Origin: Cotesia glomerata
Lineage: Eukaryota > Arthropoda > Insecta > Hymenoptera > Braconidae
Direction of reading: 5' to 3'
Length of the DNA: 64,000 bases
Assembly (NCBI RefSeq): GCF_020080835.1
Contig: NC_058159.1
Location: 18,076,474 to 18,140,473 of the forward strand
A program made the translations under genes and the position numbers. Below are positions 12,371-23,732 of the stretch, one piece after another. Within the stretch, counting starts at the first letter, position 1. Each line of letters begins with the position of its first letter. The notes below the pieces were generated by a model. The model was not told where the DNA came from. It worked only from the letters and a program-made list of their open reading frames with translations, and searched no databases.

Positions 12371-12436
12371 ATCTTCTACGATATTTCTTGAGTGAAAGGT
12401 AAAAACAAAAGTATCTGATTTTTTGGCACACCCTAT

Positions 12437-12780
12437 ATATAGGAAAAGTCAAAATGTACCTAACTCTGCTGTGCAGAATCTTTTAAAATTTGAATTTTAA
12501 GTTCCACTTTTTAACAGCAGCTGTGTTTGGGCATTTCCTGAGGCATATTTCGGAGTGAGAGGGATTCATTGATTGTTATAGGATTTTAACAGGAGATTTA
12601 ATTGGGCACTTCCGGCCAAATTTTGAATTTTCACCCCGGAAATGCCTAAACTAAGTTGCAGCCCTCATGAAAATCAAATACATCATCTCCCCCCAACATA
12701 TCTTAGGAAATGCCCAAACACAGCCCCTGTCAAAAGGGGAATTCAAAATTCCAATTTTAAAAGGTTCTCCACGGGAGTTA
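12437..12780. mobile_element. Palindromic MITE, diverged copy of the 26763-27120 family
   Basis: Shares with 26763-27120 the blocks CAGCTGTGTTTGGGCATTTC, GGACTTTAATTGG-like centre text and AAAGGTTCTCCACGGGAGTT. The outermost bases of both ends are altered, so this is an old copy. It abuts the terminus of copy 1 directly. Confidence 0.6.
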
Positions 12781-13527
12781 TAAACTTTTGAACCATATGC
12801 ATTTTCTGAATCCGCTTGACAAGCTGAGTCGAAATATAGCGGAATTTTTTAAAAAATCCGTCATGAGGTCCAATGCAATAGTTAGATTTCTATGAAATCT
12901 ACTAAAAAAAAAAAATTTAAAACGATTCAATCCATGCAAAATGTATATCNNNNNNNNNNNNNNNNNNNNNNNNNNNNNNNNNNNNNNNNNNNNNNNNNNN
13001 NNNNNNNNNNNNNNNNNNNNNNNNNNNNNNNNNNNNNNNNNNNNNNNNNAAAAAACACAGGGCAGTGAGCGGCATTGAATGTTCAAAAAAATTAAAACTT
13101 TTATTCTATAGCTGCTATAAGATTGAAATTTGTCAAAATTATTACTTAAATGTTTTAGAATTTTCAACGCCCCTTCACTGCCCTCGGTGGATGGTATTTC
13201 ATTAAATCCATACTCAGTTAGGTTTAAGATGACAAAAAGTAATAATTTCGCCAAATTTTAATTCTGTCGGAGCTGTAAATGAAAAGTTAAATTTTTTAAC
13301 GCCGCCGCATTAACCTTTGTGGGGTTAATTTCTTAAAATATAGCTTAATAGAATGAAATTTTTTTTATTAACGCCCCCGCAACCCTTCTTGTGGAAGAAG
13401 TTTCGTAAAATTAGTTTTTTAGCTGACCTCTACTCGGCAAAAAGAATATCCCTCCCAAATTTCAAGTCTCAAGGGTTTATGGTTCCAGAGATATCGTGAT
13501 AAGTCAGTATGTAGGTGGGAAACTCTC

Positions 13528-13529
<2 letters not shown>
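12781..13529. other. Non-coding stretch around the assembly gap
   Basis: No gene seen. The sequence right of the gap contains recurring phrases such as ATTAACGCC[G/C]CCGC and TTTATGGTTCCAGAGATATC, suggesting degenerate repeats. An open frame at 12778-13254 runs through the Ns and is not meaningful. Confidence 0.4.
12950..13049. other. Assembly gap of exactly 100 Ns
   Basis: One hundred Ns in a row, the conventional placeholder for a scaffold gap of unknown size. Distances across it should not be trusted. Confidence 0.98.

Positions 13530-13571
<42 letters not shown>
13530..13571. repeat. (AAT)n microsatellite
   Basis: Pure AAT repeat of about 14 units. Confidence 0.95.
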
Positions 13572-13796
13572 GGCTTATTTAATAAAATATGAGGTTTATA
13601 AATGACAATTTTTATGACTGCAAGGTTAGAAACGGCTAGTTTTTAGAATCCTGAGGTTTACAAAAGGATAATTTTAATAATTTCCAAGTTTAGAATCGGC
13701 TAAATTCACGTGGCGAGGTTTTCAATCGGCTGAATTTATTATTCTCTAATTTTTTGAATTCATTTTTAACTTCCCGCTTATAACTTTTGAACGACT

Positions 13797-14634
<838 letters not shown>

Positions 14635-15315
14635 GGATGTAAGTATACCACTCATAACTTTTGAACGGCTTGACCGATTTGATCGTGGTTGGTGCCATTC
14701 GAAAGGGCTTGTAAATTACTTGACCAAACTTAGATTTTGAATATACTTTGGAACGATTCGGACCGGTAGATTTTGAGAAATCGTAAAAAAACTATAAAAA
14801 AAATTTTTTTTAAATGTGGTTTTTTTGGAATAACTTTTAACGGCTCTACTGATCAATTCCAAAAACTAATCAGCTCTTAACATCAAAAAACCACGTCGAT
14901 CGCCGCCAGTCCGGTCAAAATCAGTTGATTTGTTCGTGAGTTATCGTTGACGAAAGAAAACCGGAAAGTGTTTTTTTGGAATTACTCCGAAATTTTTCGT
15001 TCTATCAATTTAAACTTGGAGATTCTTCATAAAATTTAAAAAACTGCGTCGAATGCCACCAACCGTGTAAAAATCGGTTCATTCATTCGAAAGTGATCGC
15101 TATTTGAAAATTCAAAAAAGAGTGTTTTATCAAACTTTTGAGCTCGAAGAGCTCAAAAGCACACCAAAGCTATTTTTTTGAGCACAGAGAGCTCAAATAA
15201 TACAAATTGTATTTAGGAGCTCTAAGAGCTCAAAAACGTCATAAGTGCAATTTCAAGCGTTTAGGTATAGAATTGGCGGGAAGTTGCAGGAATGGCCTTC
15301 AGGGTCAACCGTTTT
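14635..15315 (+). repeat. Family A repeat, right arm
   Basis: This has the family landmarks in order: TAACTTTTGAACGGCTTGAC, CCACGTCGATCGCCGCC, GTGAGTTATCGTTGACGAAA, then three GAGCTC hairpins (15136-15158, 15177-15196, 15215-15235), and finally GGCGGGAAGTTGCAGG and CAGGGTCAACCG. Its left arm is missing and replaced by the LINE fragment. Confidence 0.8.
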
Positions 15316-15710
15316 TCTAATTTTTTTAAATATTTTTTTTTTCAACTGTTTACATTTTAATTTGAAAGAATTTTAATTATTCTTTTTTTTTTTAATTCGG
15401 CTATTTCAAAGTTAGCGTTATTTTAATAATTCCAAGTTTTTAACTCGCTGATTTTACAAACGGCTTTATTTGGGAATTTTATTTTTTTTACATGGACGTT
15501 TTTTCTTTTGTCAAATTTTATTATAGGCATAAATTATCTTTGAAATTATTTATATTTTTCTTATTTTAGTGATATCGTTTCTTAAGTTTCACTGAATTTA
15601 TAAACGGCTAAATTTACAGATTTCAAAGTTTAGAGTTTAGAAACAGCCAAATTTAGAAGTGGCAAAAAAACTGTAAACATAGAAACCTACCCGAATTAAT
15701 GCACGCGATT
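15316..15710. other. AT-rich stretch, no gene seen
   Basis: Poly-A/T-rich DNA with scattered CGGCTAAATTT-like words, which also occur at 13620-13730. It is possibly a degenerate repeat. Confidence 0.4.
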
Positions 15711-15870
15711 GTATATACAGACATACAGACATCATTGCGGAAACATTCGGGGAGGCTTCCTAGGACCTCAAAACGTCAACATCCGTTGAAAACTAGATTT
15801 TCGAAAAACAGGGTAAAAACATGACTTCCCAACTTTTGAAAATTTTCAATTTTCTTAGCAGGAAGTTAAA
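15711..15870 (-). repeat. Family A repeat, left-arm fragment
   Basis: On the minus strand this reads AACTTCCTGCTAAGAAAATT at the family end, then GGGAAGTCATGT and GGTCCTAGGAAGCCTCCCCG. It directly flanks the 3' end of LINE 1. Confidence 0.7.
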
Positions 15871-15977
15871 AAACTCTTCTCTCTTTCACCGTAGATGGTA
15901 CGGAGATGACTGAATCGGAACCGCGTAAGCATTACTTCAATCCACACCATGTTGCATCTCACGACGCCTACTCCTGG

Positions 15978-18933
15978 TTACTGGTCCCTTTCTGCGGTTT
16001 TTTTTAGATGGCGCTGCGCGTAGGCTGCAATAGCTGACCAGTTATCTTCTTTTCTGAGCATGCAGGCTATCAAGCTCTCGGGGGAGAGCATGGTGCCAAT
16101 ACTTTCTTCGGTGCTGCTTCTGTAGTCTTTCCACCGTACGCACTTGAAGAATGTGTGTTCGGCGTCGTCTACTTGATCCAGGCAGTATTTCCACATTGTT
16201 GTGGGGTGCAGTCCCATCTTGAGAAGATAGGCGTTGAACTGTCCGTGTCTTGTCAATAGCTGGGTTAGGAAGAAGTACGTGTCCCCGTGCTTCCGAGAAA
16301 GCCAGACGTTGATGTTTGGGATCAGGCGCACTGTCCATCTGCCCGTCTCTCCCGATCTCCATCGGTCCTGCCACTCTTGCTGCATTTCCGCCTTTATCCT
16401 TGTTCTTGCCTCCTCCATGTTTTCGCCATTGGTTTAAGCGTCATAGAGTCTTGCTCTCTCGAACGCTAGTAGGTCGATGGGCGCAGCTTCCGCAATGACC
16501 AATACAGCCGCTTCGGAAACCGTGCGGTAGGCGCAGGCAACCCTGAGAGCGCCTCACCGCTGCATTGGTGCTATTTTCCGCCGGTAGGTCTTCTGCTTTA
16601 ATATGTCTGCCCATATTTCCGTTCCATAAAGCAGTACCGAATGGACTGCTTCCAGAAGGACTCTTCTCTTTTTGGTTCGTGGTCCCATTGTGTTGGCCAT
16701 GATCCTTGATAGGCTAGATACCGTTTTGCTGGCTTTCCTGCATGCACTATCGAGGTGCTCGCGGAAAGATAGTTTCTCGTCTATCATTATCCCTAGATAG
16801 CGCAGGGCCCTTGTTGACGTCGGTGTTGTCAACCATTTTTGACGTGTCAGGACGACCATCTCAGTTTTATGCTTGGCGAGTTTCAGTTAGTGTTTATCAA
16901 GCCAAGTTTCGACGGCGTCAATAGTTTCCCAAACCAATAGTTCTGCCTCCTCAGGGCTGTCCTCTACTATCGTGGCCGCGATGTCGTCAGCAAAGACCGT
17001 GAGCTTTACTTGTTTCGGCAACGGAATTTCTAGGAGCTCGTCGTAGTCTGCGTTAAATAAGTCAGGTCCCATAATTGAACCTTGCGGAACGCCTGCTGTT
17101 ATATCGTGTTCCTGTGGATCTTCCTTGGTTTCTATGATCAGCGTCCTTTCGTCGAGATAATTATCGATAATCGCCAGATTTTTTGGTTTTGTGTCAAATT
17201 TGTGCTCCAGGGCATCTAAAATATGTCCCCAATTTGCCCTATTAAAAGCGTTTTTGATGTCTAGTGTGAGGAGGAGACATACCTTGCGAGCTTTGAGGGT
17301 TTCAGACCATGCTTCTGTTACTGTCTCTATGACTTTTTGGATCGCGCCGACTGTCGATCGTTCTTTCCGATAACCATGTTGGTTAGTGGCAAAGCCTCCT
17401 GCACGGTCAATGTCGTTGCGAAGTCTTCCCTGTATGAGCTTCTCGAGCAGTTTTTCAGCAATGTCCAGCATACAGAGTGGTCTAAAGGACGAAGGTGTAA
17501 CAGGATTTCCTTTACCTTTGTCTAAAAGGACCAATCTCTGCCGCTTCCAGACTGTGGGAAACGTGCCAGTTATTAGGCATGCATTATAGGCATTCAGGAG
17601 TAAATCTGGATATTCCAGGGCTATAGTCTTGATCACCGATGTCGGGATTCCATCAGGGCCAGGTACTTTTCCTGTCTTGAGGGTCATAGCGGCGTCTTGA
17701 AGTTCTTTAGTTGTAAAGAGTGTTTCTGCGCCATTATTAGCATAGTGCTTTTTCTCCCGCGGCGGATGTTTGGGGAACAGCTCCGCTACGATGCTGTTCT
17801 GGTGACCAATATGGTGCTTCTGATGAGGCCTTTCCCATTCGTTTAGTGACAATTTGGTAGGCTTTACCCCAGAGGTCATTGTCGAGATCGTTACAGATCT
17901 CTTTCCATAACGTCGCTTTACTTGCTTTGATGGCACGGTTCAAAGTCTTTTTCGCCTGTTTGTACTCGTTCGAATATAAGTCCTCGTTTAGGGAGCGTTT
18001 CGCAGCTTTCGTTGCGCAGCAACGTAGCTCATGGCATCTTTTACGAAGTTCTGCTATGTCTGATGACCACCAGTACGCCGGCTTGTGAAAACCCCGATTT
18101 TTCAGCCGTTGCATAGCGGCGTCACATGAGGCAGCAACTACCTTCATCACACTTAGTACCGTTTTTTCCGTCTCGCTGCAGGTGTTTGGAGTCGGATTAT
18201 TCTGGAGAGTAGACCAGCTTCGTGTGAGTGACTTTCGCAGTGCCTCTAGATCAAGCTTCCTGGCGTTCGACTTCCGCTTTTGAAGGTCGCGTTGTGGAAC
18301 CGGAACAGGTGCCAGCCCAACGCCGAATGTCACGTATTGGTGATCACTGTCACTGTACTCCTCGGATACAGTCCAGTCTTCGATTATATTAGCAATCCTT
18401 GGAGTTGCCAACGAAATGTCGAGGATGGACTCTTGGTATCCCGGTCTTCTAAAGGTCGTGACGCTCCCGGTGTTCAGTACTATAAGGTCGAGTCTTGCTA
18501 CAACGTCAGCGACTTCGTTACCTCTGGTGTCGGAAAAAGCAGCCCCCCATTCAGCCGATTTGGCGTTGAAATCACCAGCTACGATGTCTTCGCCGTTGAA
18601 CTTAGTAATCGCATCTTCTATATTTGCCAGTTTCTGTCGGAACACACTAATCCCTTCATTAGGTGAGAGATAGACGCTCATGAAGTAGGTTGTGGGAGTT
18701 TGAATCCAGACAAAACTTGCTCCACTTCCGCTTTTGTTAGCGGTAACGTTCTTTGTGTTCACAATCCAAATTGCTGCTGTGCCAGTTTCGTCTGCGATCC
18801 ATGTTCTATCTTGGAGGTTGAGATGTTGTTCGCAGATGAATCAGACGTCAATTTTATCTTCGAAGACACGCTGACACAGTAGGTTTTGCGCCAGAGCACA
18901 CCTATTCAGGTTGCCTTGTAGTATGCGTGTCAT
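15978..18933 (-). pseudogene. LINE 1 ORF2: endonuclease-reverse transcriptase pseudogene
   Basis: Starts at ATG 18933 (MTRILQGNLNRC), overlapping the ORF1 stop. The EEP endonuclease includes EDIVAGDFNAKSAEWG and YSDSDHQYVTFG. The reverse transcriptase includes GPDGIPTSVIK, SFRPLCMLD, HGYRKERSTVGAI, AGVPQGSIMGPDLFN and TVFADDIAATIV (the FADD catalytic box). The tail has LLTRHGQFNAYLLKMGLHP and AEHTFFKC, the usual R1-clade Cys/His end. It is broken by an in-frame TGA at 18841-18843, a frameshift between 17936 and 17737, and further stops near 16887, 16554 and 16430. The stop near 16554 is a CGA-to-TGA change: a related fragment at 51216-51330 still has CGA. Not functional. Confidence 0.85.
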
Positions 18934-20276
18934 TTCTGCCCTCTCGTAGCTTCGGCAAGTGCGGCGTGGAATGCCTTACAAGCTCTGGAGCCAGAAATAT
19001 GACATAAACCATATTAAACGTCTTTGTCCGATAAACAAAGGAAGAATTTTGGCATATCTGTGCAGTTTACGGACACCTGGTTTTCTCCACCACATTTATA
19101 GCAATACTTGCTTCTGTCAGGTCCCGTACAGTTACGCATTTGGTGCCCAAAACCAAGGCATTTAAAGCATCGCGTTACTTTCGCAACTGGATGTATGCGG
19201 CCGTTAATCCATCCGATCTTTATACGAGCTTTGTCAAGGGCTTTAATCGCGCTTGCCTCGTCTATCTTGCAGAAGGCTGCCCGATTGCCTCGTGGTATGG
19301 GTTCTGTCAGATTTACCCGTTTGATCTCGAGGCTATTAGTAAATTCACGTTTAAGTGCTTCAAGGACGTCGCCCTCGGTAGAGACTTCATCCAAGTCGAG
19401 GATCTCGATCGTTGTTATTGGTGTTAGCGTCTTGACCGCACCAATATTAAAGTAGCTGACTTTACTGCGTCGGTAAAAGCACTGCTGCCTTTGGTCTTTC
19501 GAGCCATTTCAAGGAAAAGGCCTCCGCGCTTCGTCTTTTTTTATAGACTTTATGTCTATTCCAGTCTCGGCAGGGTTTACCTTAGCCTTGATTTCTTTGA
19601 GGAGATCGGCGTACGTTCGCCCTTCAGCTGGTTGGACAAGCACAGCCTTAGTTCTTGTCTTCTTCCTCCTCGGTTTCTTAAAGCTACCACTGCTTGGCTG
19701 GTTTTGGGCTTTAGCAGATTGGGCTGCTGGCTCATGTTCGTCTTCCTTTTTCTTCTTTTGCCGAGTTATTTTGATCCAAGTGTTCTCCTGGGCTGTCCTT
19801 TTCTGTGCTGGCTTCTCGATTGCTGAAGAAGTGCTGGGCGTAGACAGATGCCTCTTCTTGTTGTTGTTCTTTCCTTGCTGTAATAGTTTCTCAGGAGTGA
19901 CCAAAAAAGGCTGTGGTTTTTTGGTCAGACGCAGAGTTGTTTGAATCGTTGATGACGACATGCCTGGTGATTTGTTGGCTAGTCTATATGCCGTAGTGAT
20001 GGATGTGACCAATTTTCTGATCTCATGATGGAGATTCTTCTTGTCTTTTATGAAGTCGGGTAACTCTTCGATCTTGCTACTAAGCCGCTCCATTGGTGAC
20101 TGTTTGCCAGTAACGGTCGGTACAGAGTTAATCCTTCCTCTGTAGGCTTGAATAGTGACGGGAGCAAAAGGTCCTCCACTTTTTGGAGGAACGTTTGTTG
20201 ACTGTCCATCTTCTGCCATCGGGGCTGTTTTCGTACTCCCTGTAGCATTTCTAGGCAGCCGAGCTATGGGGTCCAC
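18930..20276 (-). pseudogene. LINE 1 ORF1: Gag-like nucleic-acid-binding protein, broken
   Basis: The N-terminal part (20276-19509) is Lys- and Pro-rich with basic runs (RQKKKKEDEHE, FKKPRRKKTRTK). The C-terminal part (19394-19014) has two CCHC-type knuckles: CFKCLGFGHQMRNC, and CYKCGGENQVSVNC in which the usual His is replaced. There is a frameshift between 19509 and about 19440 and an in-frame TAA at 19014-19016, after which the frame runs on to the ATGA overlap. The frame at its upstream end begins with GTG, not ATG, which fits 5' truncation. In R1-clade elements this protein packages the RNA and can steer target choice. Confidence 0.8.
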
Positions 20277-20281
20277 CCAAC

Positions 20282-20451
20282 GGGGTGAAACTATAACTTC
20301 CCAAATTTTAAAAAATTTTCAATTTTTCTTAGCGGAAAGTTATTGGTTTTACCCCGTTTTGCGAAAATCGAGTTTTCATCAGATCTCGACGCTTCAAGGT
20401 CATAGGAAGCTTCTCTGACTATTTCCACGATGGTGTCCGTGTGGCTGTATG

Positions 20452-20500
<49 letters not shown>
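20282..20500 (+). repeat. Family A repeat, left arm with (TG)n, split by LINE 2
   Basis: Contains the CTTAGCGGAAAGTTATTGG end block, TTTTCATCAGATCTCGACGC, AGGTCATAGGAAGCTTCTCTG and then TATATATATATG plus (TG)n to 20500. Its right arm continues at 25684 on the far side of LINE 2. Confidence 0.8.
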
Positions 20501-20503
<3 letters not shown>

Positions 20504-20754
20504 TTTTTTGTTTTAAGGGGGGGGGGGAATCCTTTTTACGGATTCTAGGCATAGTTGTTTGGCCTGGATATGTGGCGACTCGACGCAGTGTCATACTAAA
20601 ACTCGACGCTAGCGCCCCTACCCACTAAACCCTAAACCCCTTTTCCTCTTTCCCCTAATCCCTCATGAAAACCGCCGTTAGGCATTACTTCGTGAGGGCA
20701 GGATCTAGCTCCTGCTCTTTCTTCTGGTAGCTGAGGTGTTATTTTACCTTTCTT

Positions 20755-23732
20755 CTAGTTGTTGTCATTTGCTCTTCTTCTTTCGATGGAACGCAAGTCT
20801 ATAAGGACTTCTGTTGCAAATGTGTTGATGGCGTTCCAGGAGGCTCTTGATGACAAAATTGCTTCTACTATTGTCTCTGGTTGGATTTTCTTCTTTAGGA
20901 TCATCTCCAGCTCATCTCGCTGTGGGTAAAATCGACGGCACTCAAAGAAAACGTGCTCCGCGTCTTCATTGATTCCTGGGCATGACGGGCACTCCGGTGA
21001 ATCATCATGCTTGAAGCGGTGAAGATACGTCCGAAAACATCCATGTCCTGACAACAACTGCGTCAGATAGTAATTGCCTCGCCATGACTTCGGTTTAGCC
21101 AAACGTCGATCTTCGGTATGAGACGGTGTGTCCATCTCCCTGTTGTCGCGGCGTCCCACTGCGATTGCCATCGTGCGATGCTGTTCTGCCGTTCTTTAGC
21201 TCTGAGTTCCTCGGCACTTTGTGCGGTTGTCCTCTTTCGTTGGTAAAGGTTCCGTCTTTCCTCAGCTAGGACTCTGAGCGGCAAAGTTCCGGAAATGACA
21301 CACACTGCTTCCTCTGATATTGTTCGAAAGGCGCTGGCTACTCTTAGCGCGCTCAGTCAGTAAACTGGACATGCTTTCCTCCATGATTCTTGGATCTCAA
21401 GTGCGTCGGCCCAAATGGATATACCATATGTGAGGACCGATGTAACTACTGATGATAGCAATGACCTCCTTGTCTGCTTCGGGCCACCGATGTTGGGCAT
21501 CAATCGTACTAGGTTGGCTACTACTGCTGATGCTTTGGTGGTCACGTGTTCAACTTGTTGTTTGAAGTTAAGTCGGGCATCGAGCATCACTCCCAGATAT
21601 CGAATGAATGGTTGGGATGTGATTTATTGGTCTCCGACGTTTAGATTGATCGTTTCCACCACTTTTCTGCTAGTGATAAGTACAGCCTCGGTCTTCTGTT
21701 TAGCCAGTTGTAGATTTACTGTGTCCATCCACTGGTTAATTCACTCAAAGGTGATAGCGAACATATGTTTTATCTCATCAAGATGCTTGGCAACGATTAC
21801 TACGGCTACGTCGTCCGCGTACGCTACCAGTTTGACGTTTCTTGGTAGTTTCAGTCTCAGCAATCCGTTGTACATGACATTCCAGAGAAGTGGACCGAGA
21901 ACAGAACCCTGCGGTACACCTCTAGTAACATCATACTCCTTTGGACCATTCTTCGTGTCATATCTCAGGACTCTATCTGTGAAGTAGCTAGCGACTATCC
22001 TTCGTAGGTATCCTGGTACGTTCATCTCTTGAAGGGCTTGCATGATGCAATCCCAGTTGGCGGAGTTGAAGGCATTTTTTATGTCTAAAGTTGCCAGCAG
22101 GCAATATTTCTTCGTTCCCCCCTTCCATCTGGTACCGGCGATTGCGTCTTTGGCTATACCGACAACCAGGTTGATCGCGTCCAGGGTTGATCGTCCTTTC
22201 CGAAATCCGTACTGATTGTCTGCCAAGAGTGGATCGACAACTACTTCTATCCTTTGGTGGATTATACGTTCTAGTATCTTACCGGCTGTATCCAGCATGC
22301 AGAGTGGACGATAAGATGACGGTTCTTTCGGTGGCTTTTTCCCTTTAGGAAGTAGTACTAGCCGTTGTTGTTTCCACTTCCGAGGAAAAATCCCTTCCTT
22401 CAAGCAGATGTTGTAGACGTCGAGGAATAACGCTGGCGCTGCTTTAATAGATGTTTTCAAGGCAATATTAGGGATTCCGTCCAATCCCGGTGCTTTATTA
22501 TTCCCGACGCGGTTACAAGCTTCCATCACTTCTTCTTTCGTGACAGGTGGAATATCATTCAGTTCGTCCTGTGTCAACAGATAGTTGAAAACGCGCTGTC
22601 GTGGAAACAGCGCAGTCACGATCTTCTGTAAGAGTTGAGGACACGTAGGAGACGGCATTGGCTGATATTTCAGGTGTGCCATGACTACCTTGTAAGGTCT
22701 ACCCCACAAGTCTTTGTCCACCTCGTTGATTAGCTCTTTCCAGCAGTTCTTCTTGCTATCCTTGATGGCTTTGTTTAAATGTCGACGAGCTTTTTTGTAT
22801 TCTGCGACTAGTTCCGCTGAGTCAGGCCGCCGATAACCACGCTGAGATATTCTTCTTTTCTTGAGACACTCTTTCCGTAGGAAGCTGATGTGTTCGTTCC
22901 ACCAGTGCACCGAAGGTCTTTGGTTCATGCCCCGTTTACAAGGCATGCAGGTGTCGCAAGCCTGGGTCACTCTCTTCATCAAGTCCTTGGTCATTTCTTC
23001 TGCAGATCCAGTAGTAAGCGGTTCACTATTTAGGGCAGCTACTAGAGCACCTGGGTCAAAGGATTTCACCTTCCACCCAACGATGTCAAGTTTCTTAGCC
23101 GGTCTTCTAGGATTCTGGTCCTTTGATACTTCCCAGAGAATCGCATTGTGATCGCTGGCCGTGTAGATCTCCATCACCTTCCAGTCGTAGTTTCCTCTGA
23201 TGAGGCTGCTGCTGACAAAAGTAAGATCCACAATAGAACTTGTGTCTCCTTTAGTGTACGTCGGCGCATCGCCGCTGTTTAACAATACTACATCTAACGT
23301 AGAAAAAGCTTCCAGTAGTTCTTTACCTCGAGCGTTGGTGTGTTTGCTGCCCCATTCCACTGCCCAGGCGTTGAAGTCTCCAGCTATTACCACTGGGTAG
23401 TACTGCTTCGCGTCCTCCGTCAGTCGATCCAGAAAGTCCATGAATTCAACAATAGTGAGGCTAGGTGGTGCGTAGCAGCTGTAAAAGCGGATGCCATCTA
23501 CCGATGCTGCTACAAAGCCGGCGCTGCCATTGTTAACGACACTCTGAAAGGGGAGCTTGCGACAGGACCATATGACAGCTTTTTTGGTGCAGTCAGTTTC
23601 CCATGGTTGGCCGCCGAGGTGTTTATACGGTTCCGATATAAGCACAAGGTCAAGCTTCTGTTAACGTACAGTCTGCATGAGCAAATCATGTGCCGCTTCA
23701 CAGTGGTTGATGTTTAGCTGCAGTATTCTCAT
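20755..23732 (-). pseudogene. LINE 2 ORF2: endonuclease-reverse transcriptase pseudogene
   Basis: Starts at ATG 23732 (MRILQLNINHC). The endonuclease includes VVIAGDFNAWAVEWGS and ASDHNAILWEV. The reverse transcriptase includes LDGIPNIALK, SYRPLCMLDTAGKI, QYGFRKGRSTLDAI, RGVPQGSVLGPLLWN and KLVAYADDVAVVIV (YADD box). The C-terminal part has LLSGHGCFRTYLHRFK, CPSC and AEHVFFECRRF. Damage: TAA at 23661-23663, stops near 21740, 21636 and 21357, and a frameshift near 21080. One long frame, 23645-21741, still covers most of the endonuclease and reverse transcriptase, so this copy is younger than LINE 1. Length and order match a full R1-clade ORF2. Confidence 0.88.

Larger units (their letters stand above)
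6243..12435 (-). mobile_element. Decayed DNA transposon with 1.2-kb TIRs, copy 1
   Basis: Bases 6243-7449 are repeated inverted at 11143-12370 over about 1.2 kb with many small differences. Between the arms a spliced transposase pseudogene runs on the minus strand. The right side continues to a terminus-like CACACCCTA near 12435, the inverse of the TTAGGGTG start of several other elements here. The left side shows no matching terminus, so that end is probably truncated or overwritten. A 193-bp MITE sits between transposase and right arm. The same family recurs at 60708-64000. Confidence 0.75.
15871..20281 (-). mobile_element. R1-clade non-LTR retrotransposon, LINE 1 (5' truncated, decayed)
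   Basis: The two ORFs run on the minus strand: a Gag-like ORF1 with CCHC knuckles, then ORF2 with an EEP endonuclease, a reverse transcriptase and a C-terminal Cys/His motif. The ORFs overlap in an ATGA (18933-18930), a typical R1-clade layout. The 5' end at about 20281 stops inside ORF1 with no ATG and runs straight into family A sequence, so it is probably 5' truncated. The interior is markedly more GC-rich than its surroundings. Confidence 0.85.

Noticed and set aside
12778..13254. 158-codon minus-strand frame
   Set aside because: It crosses the 100-N gap, whose true length is unknown, and its ends have no recognisable protein content.
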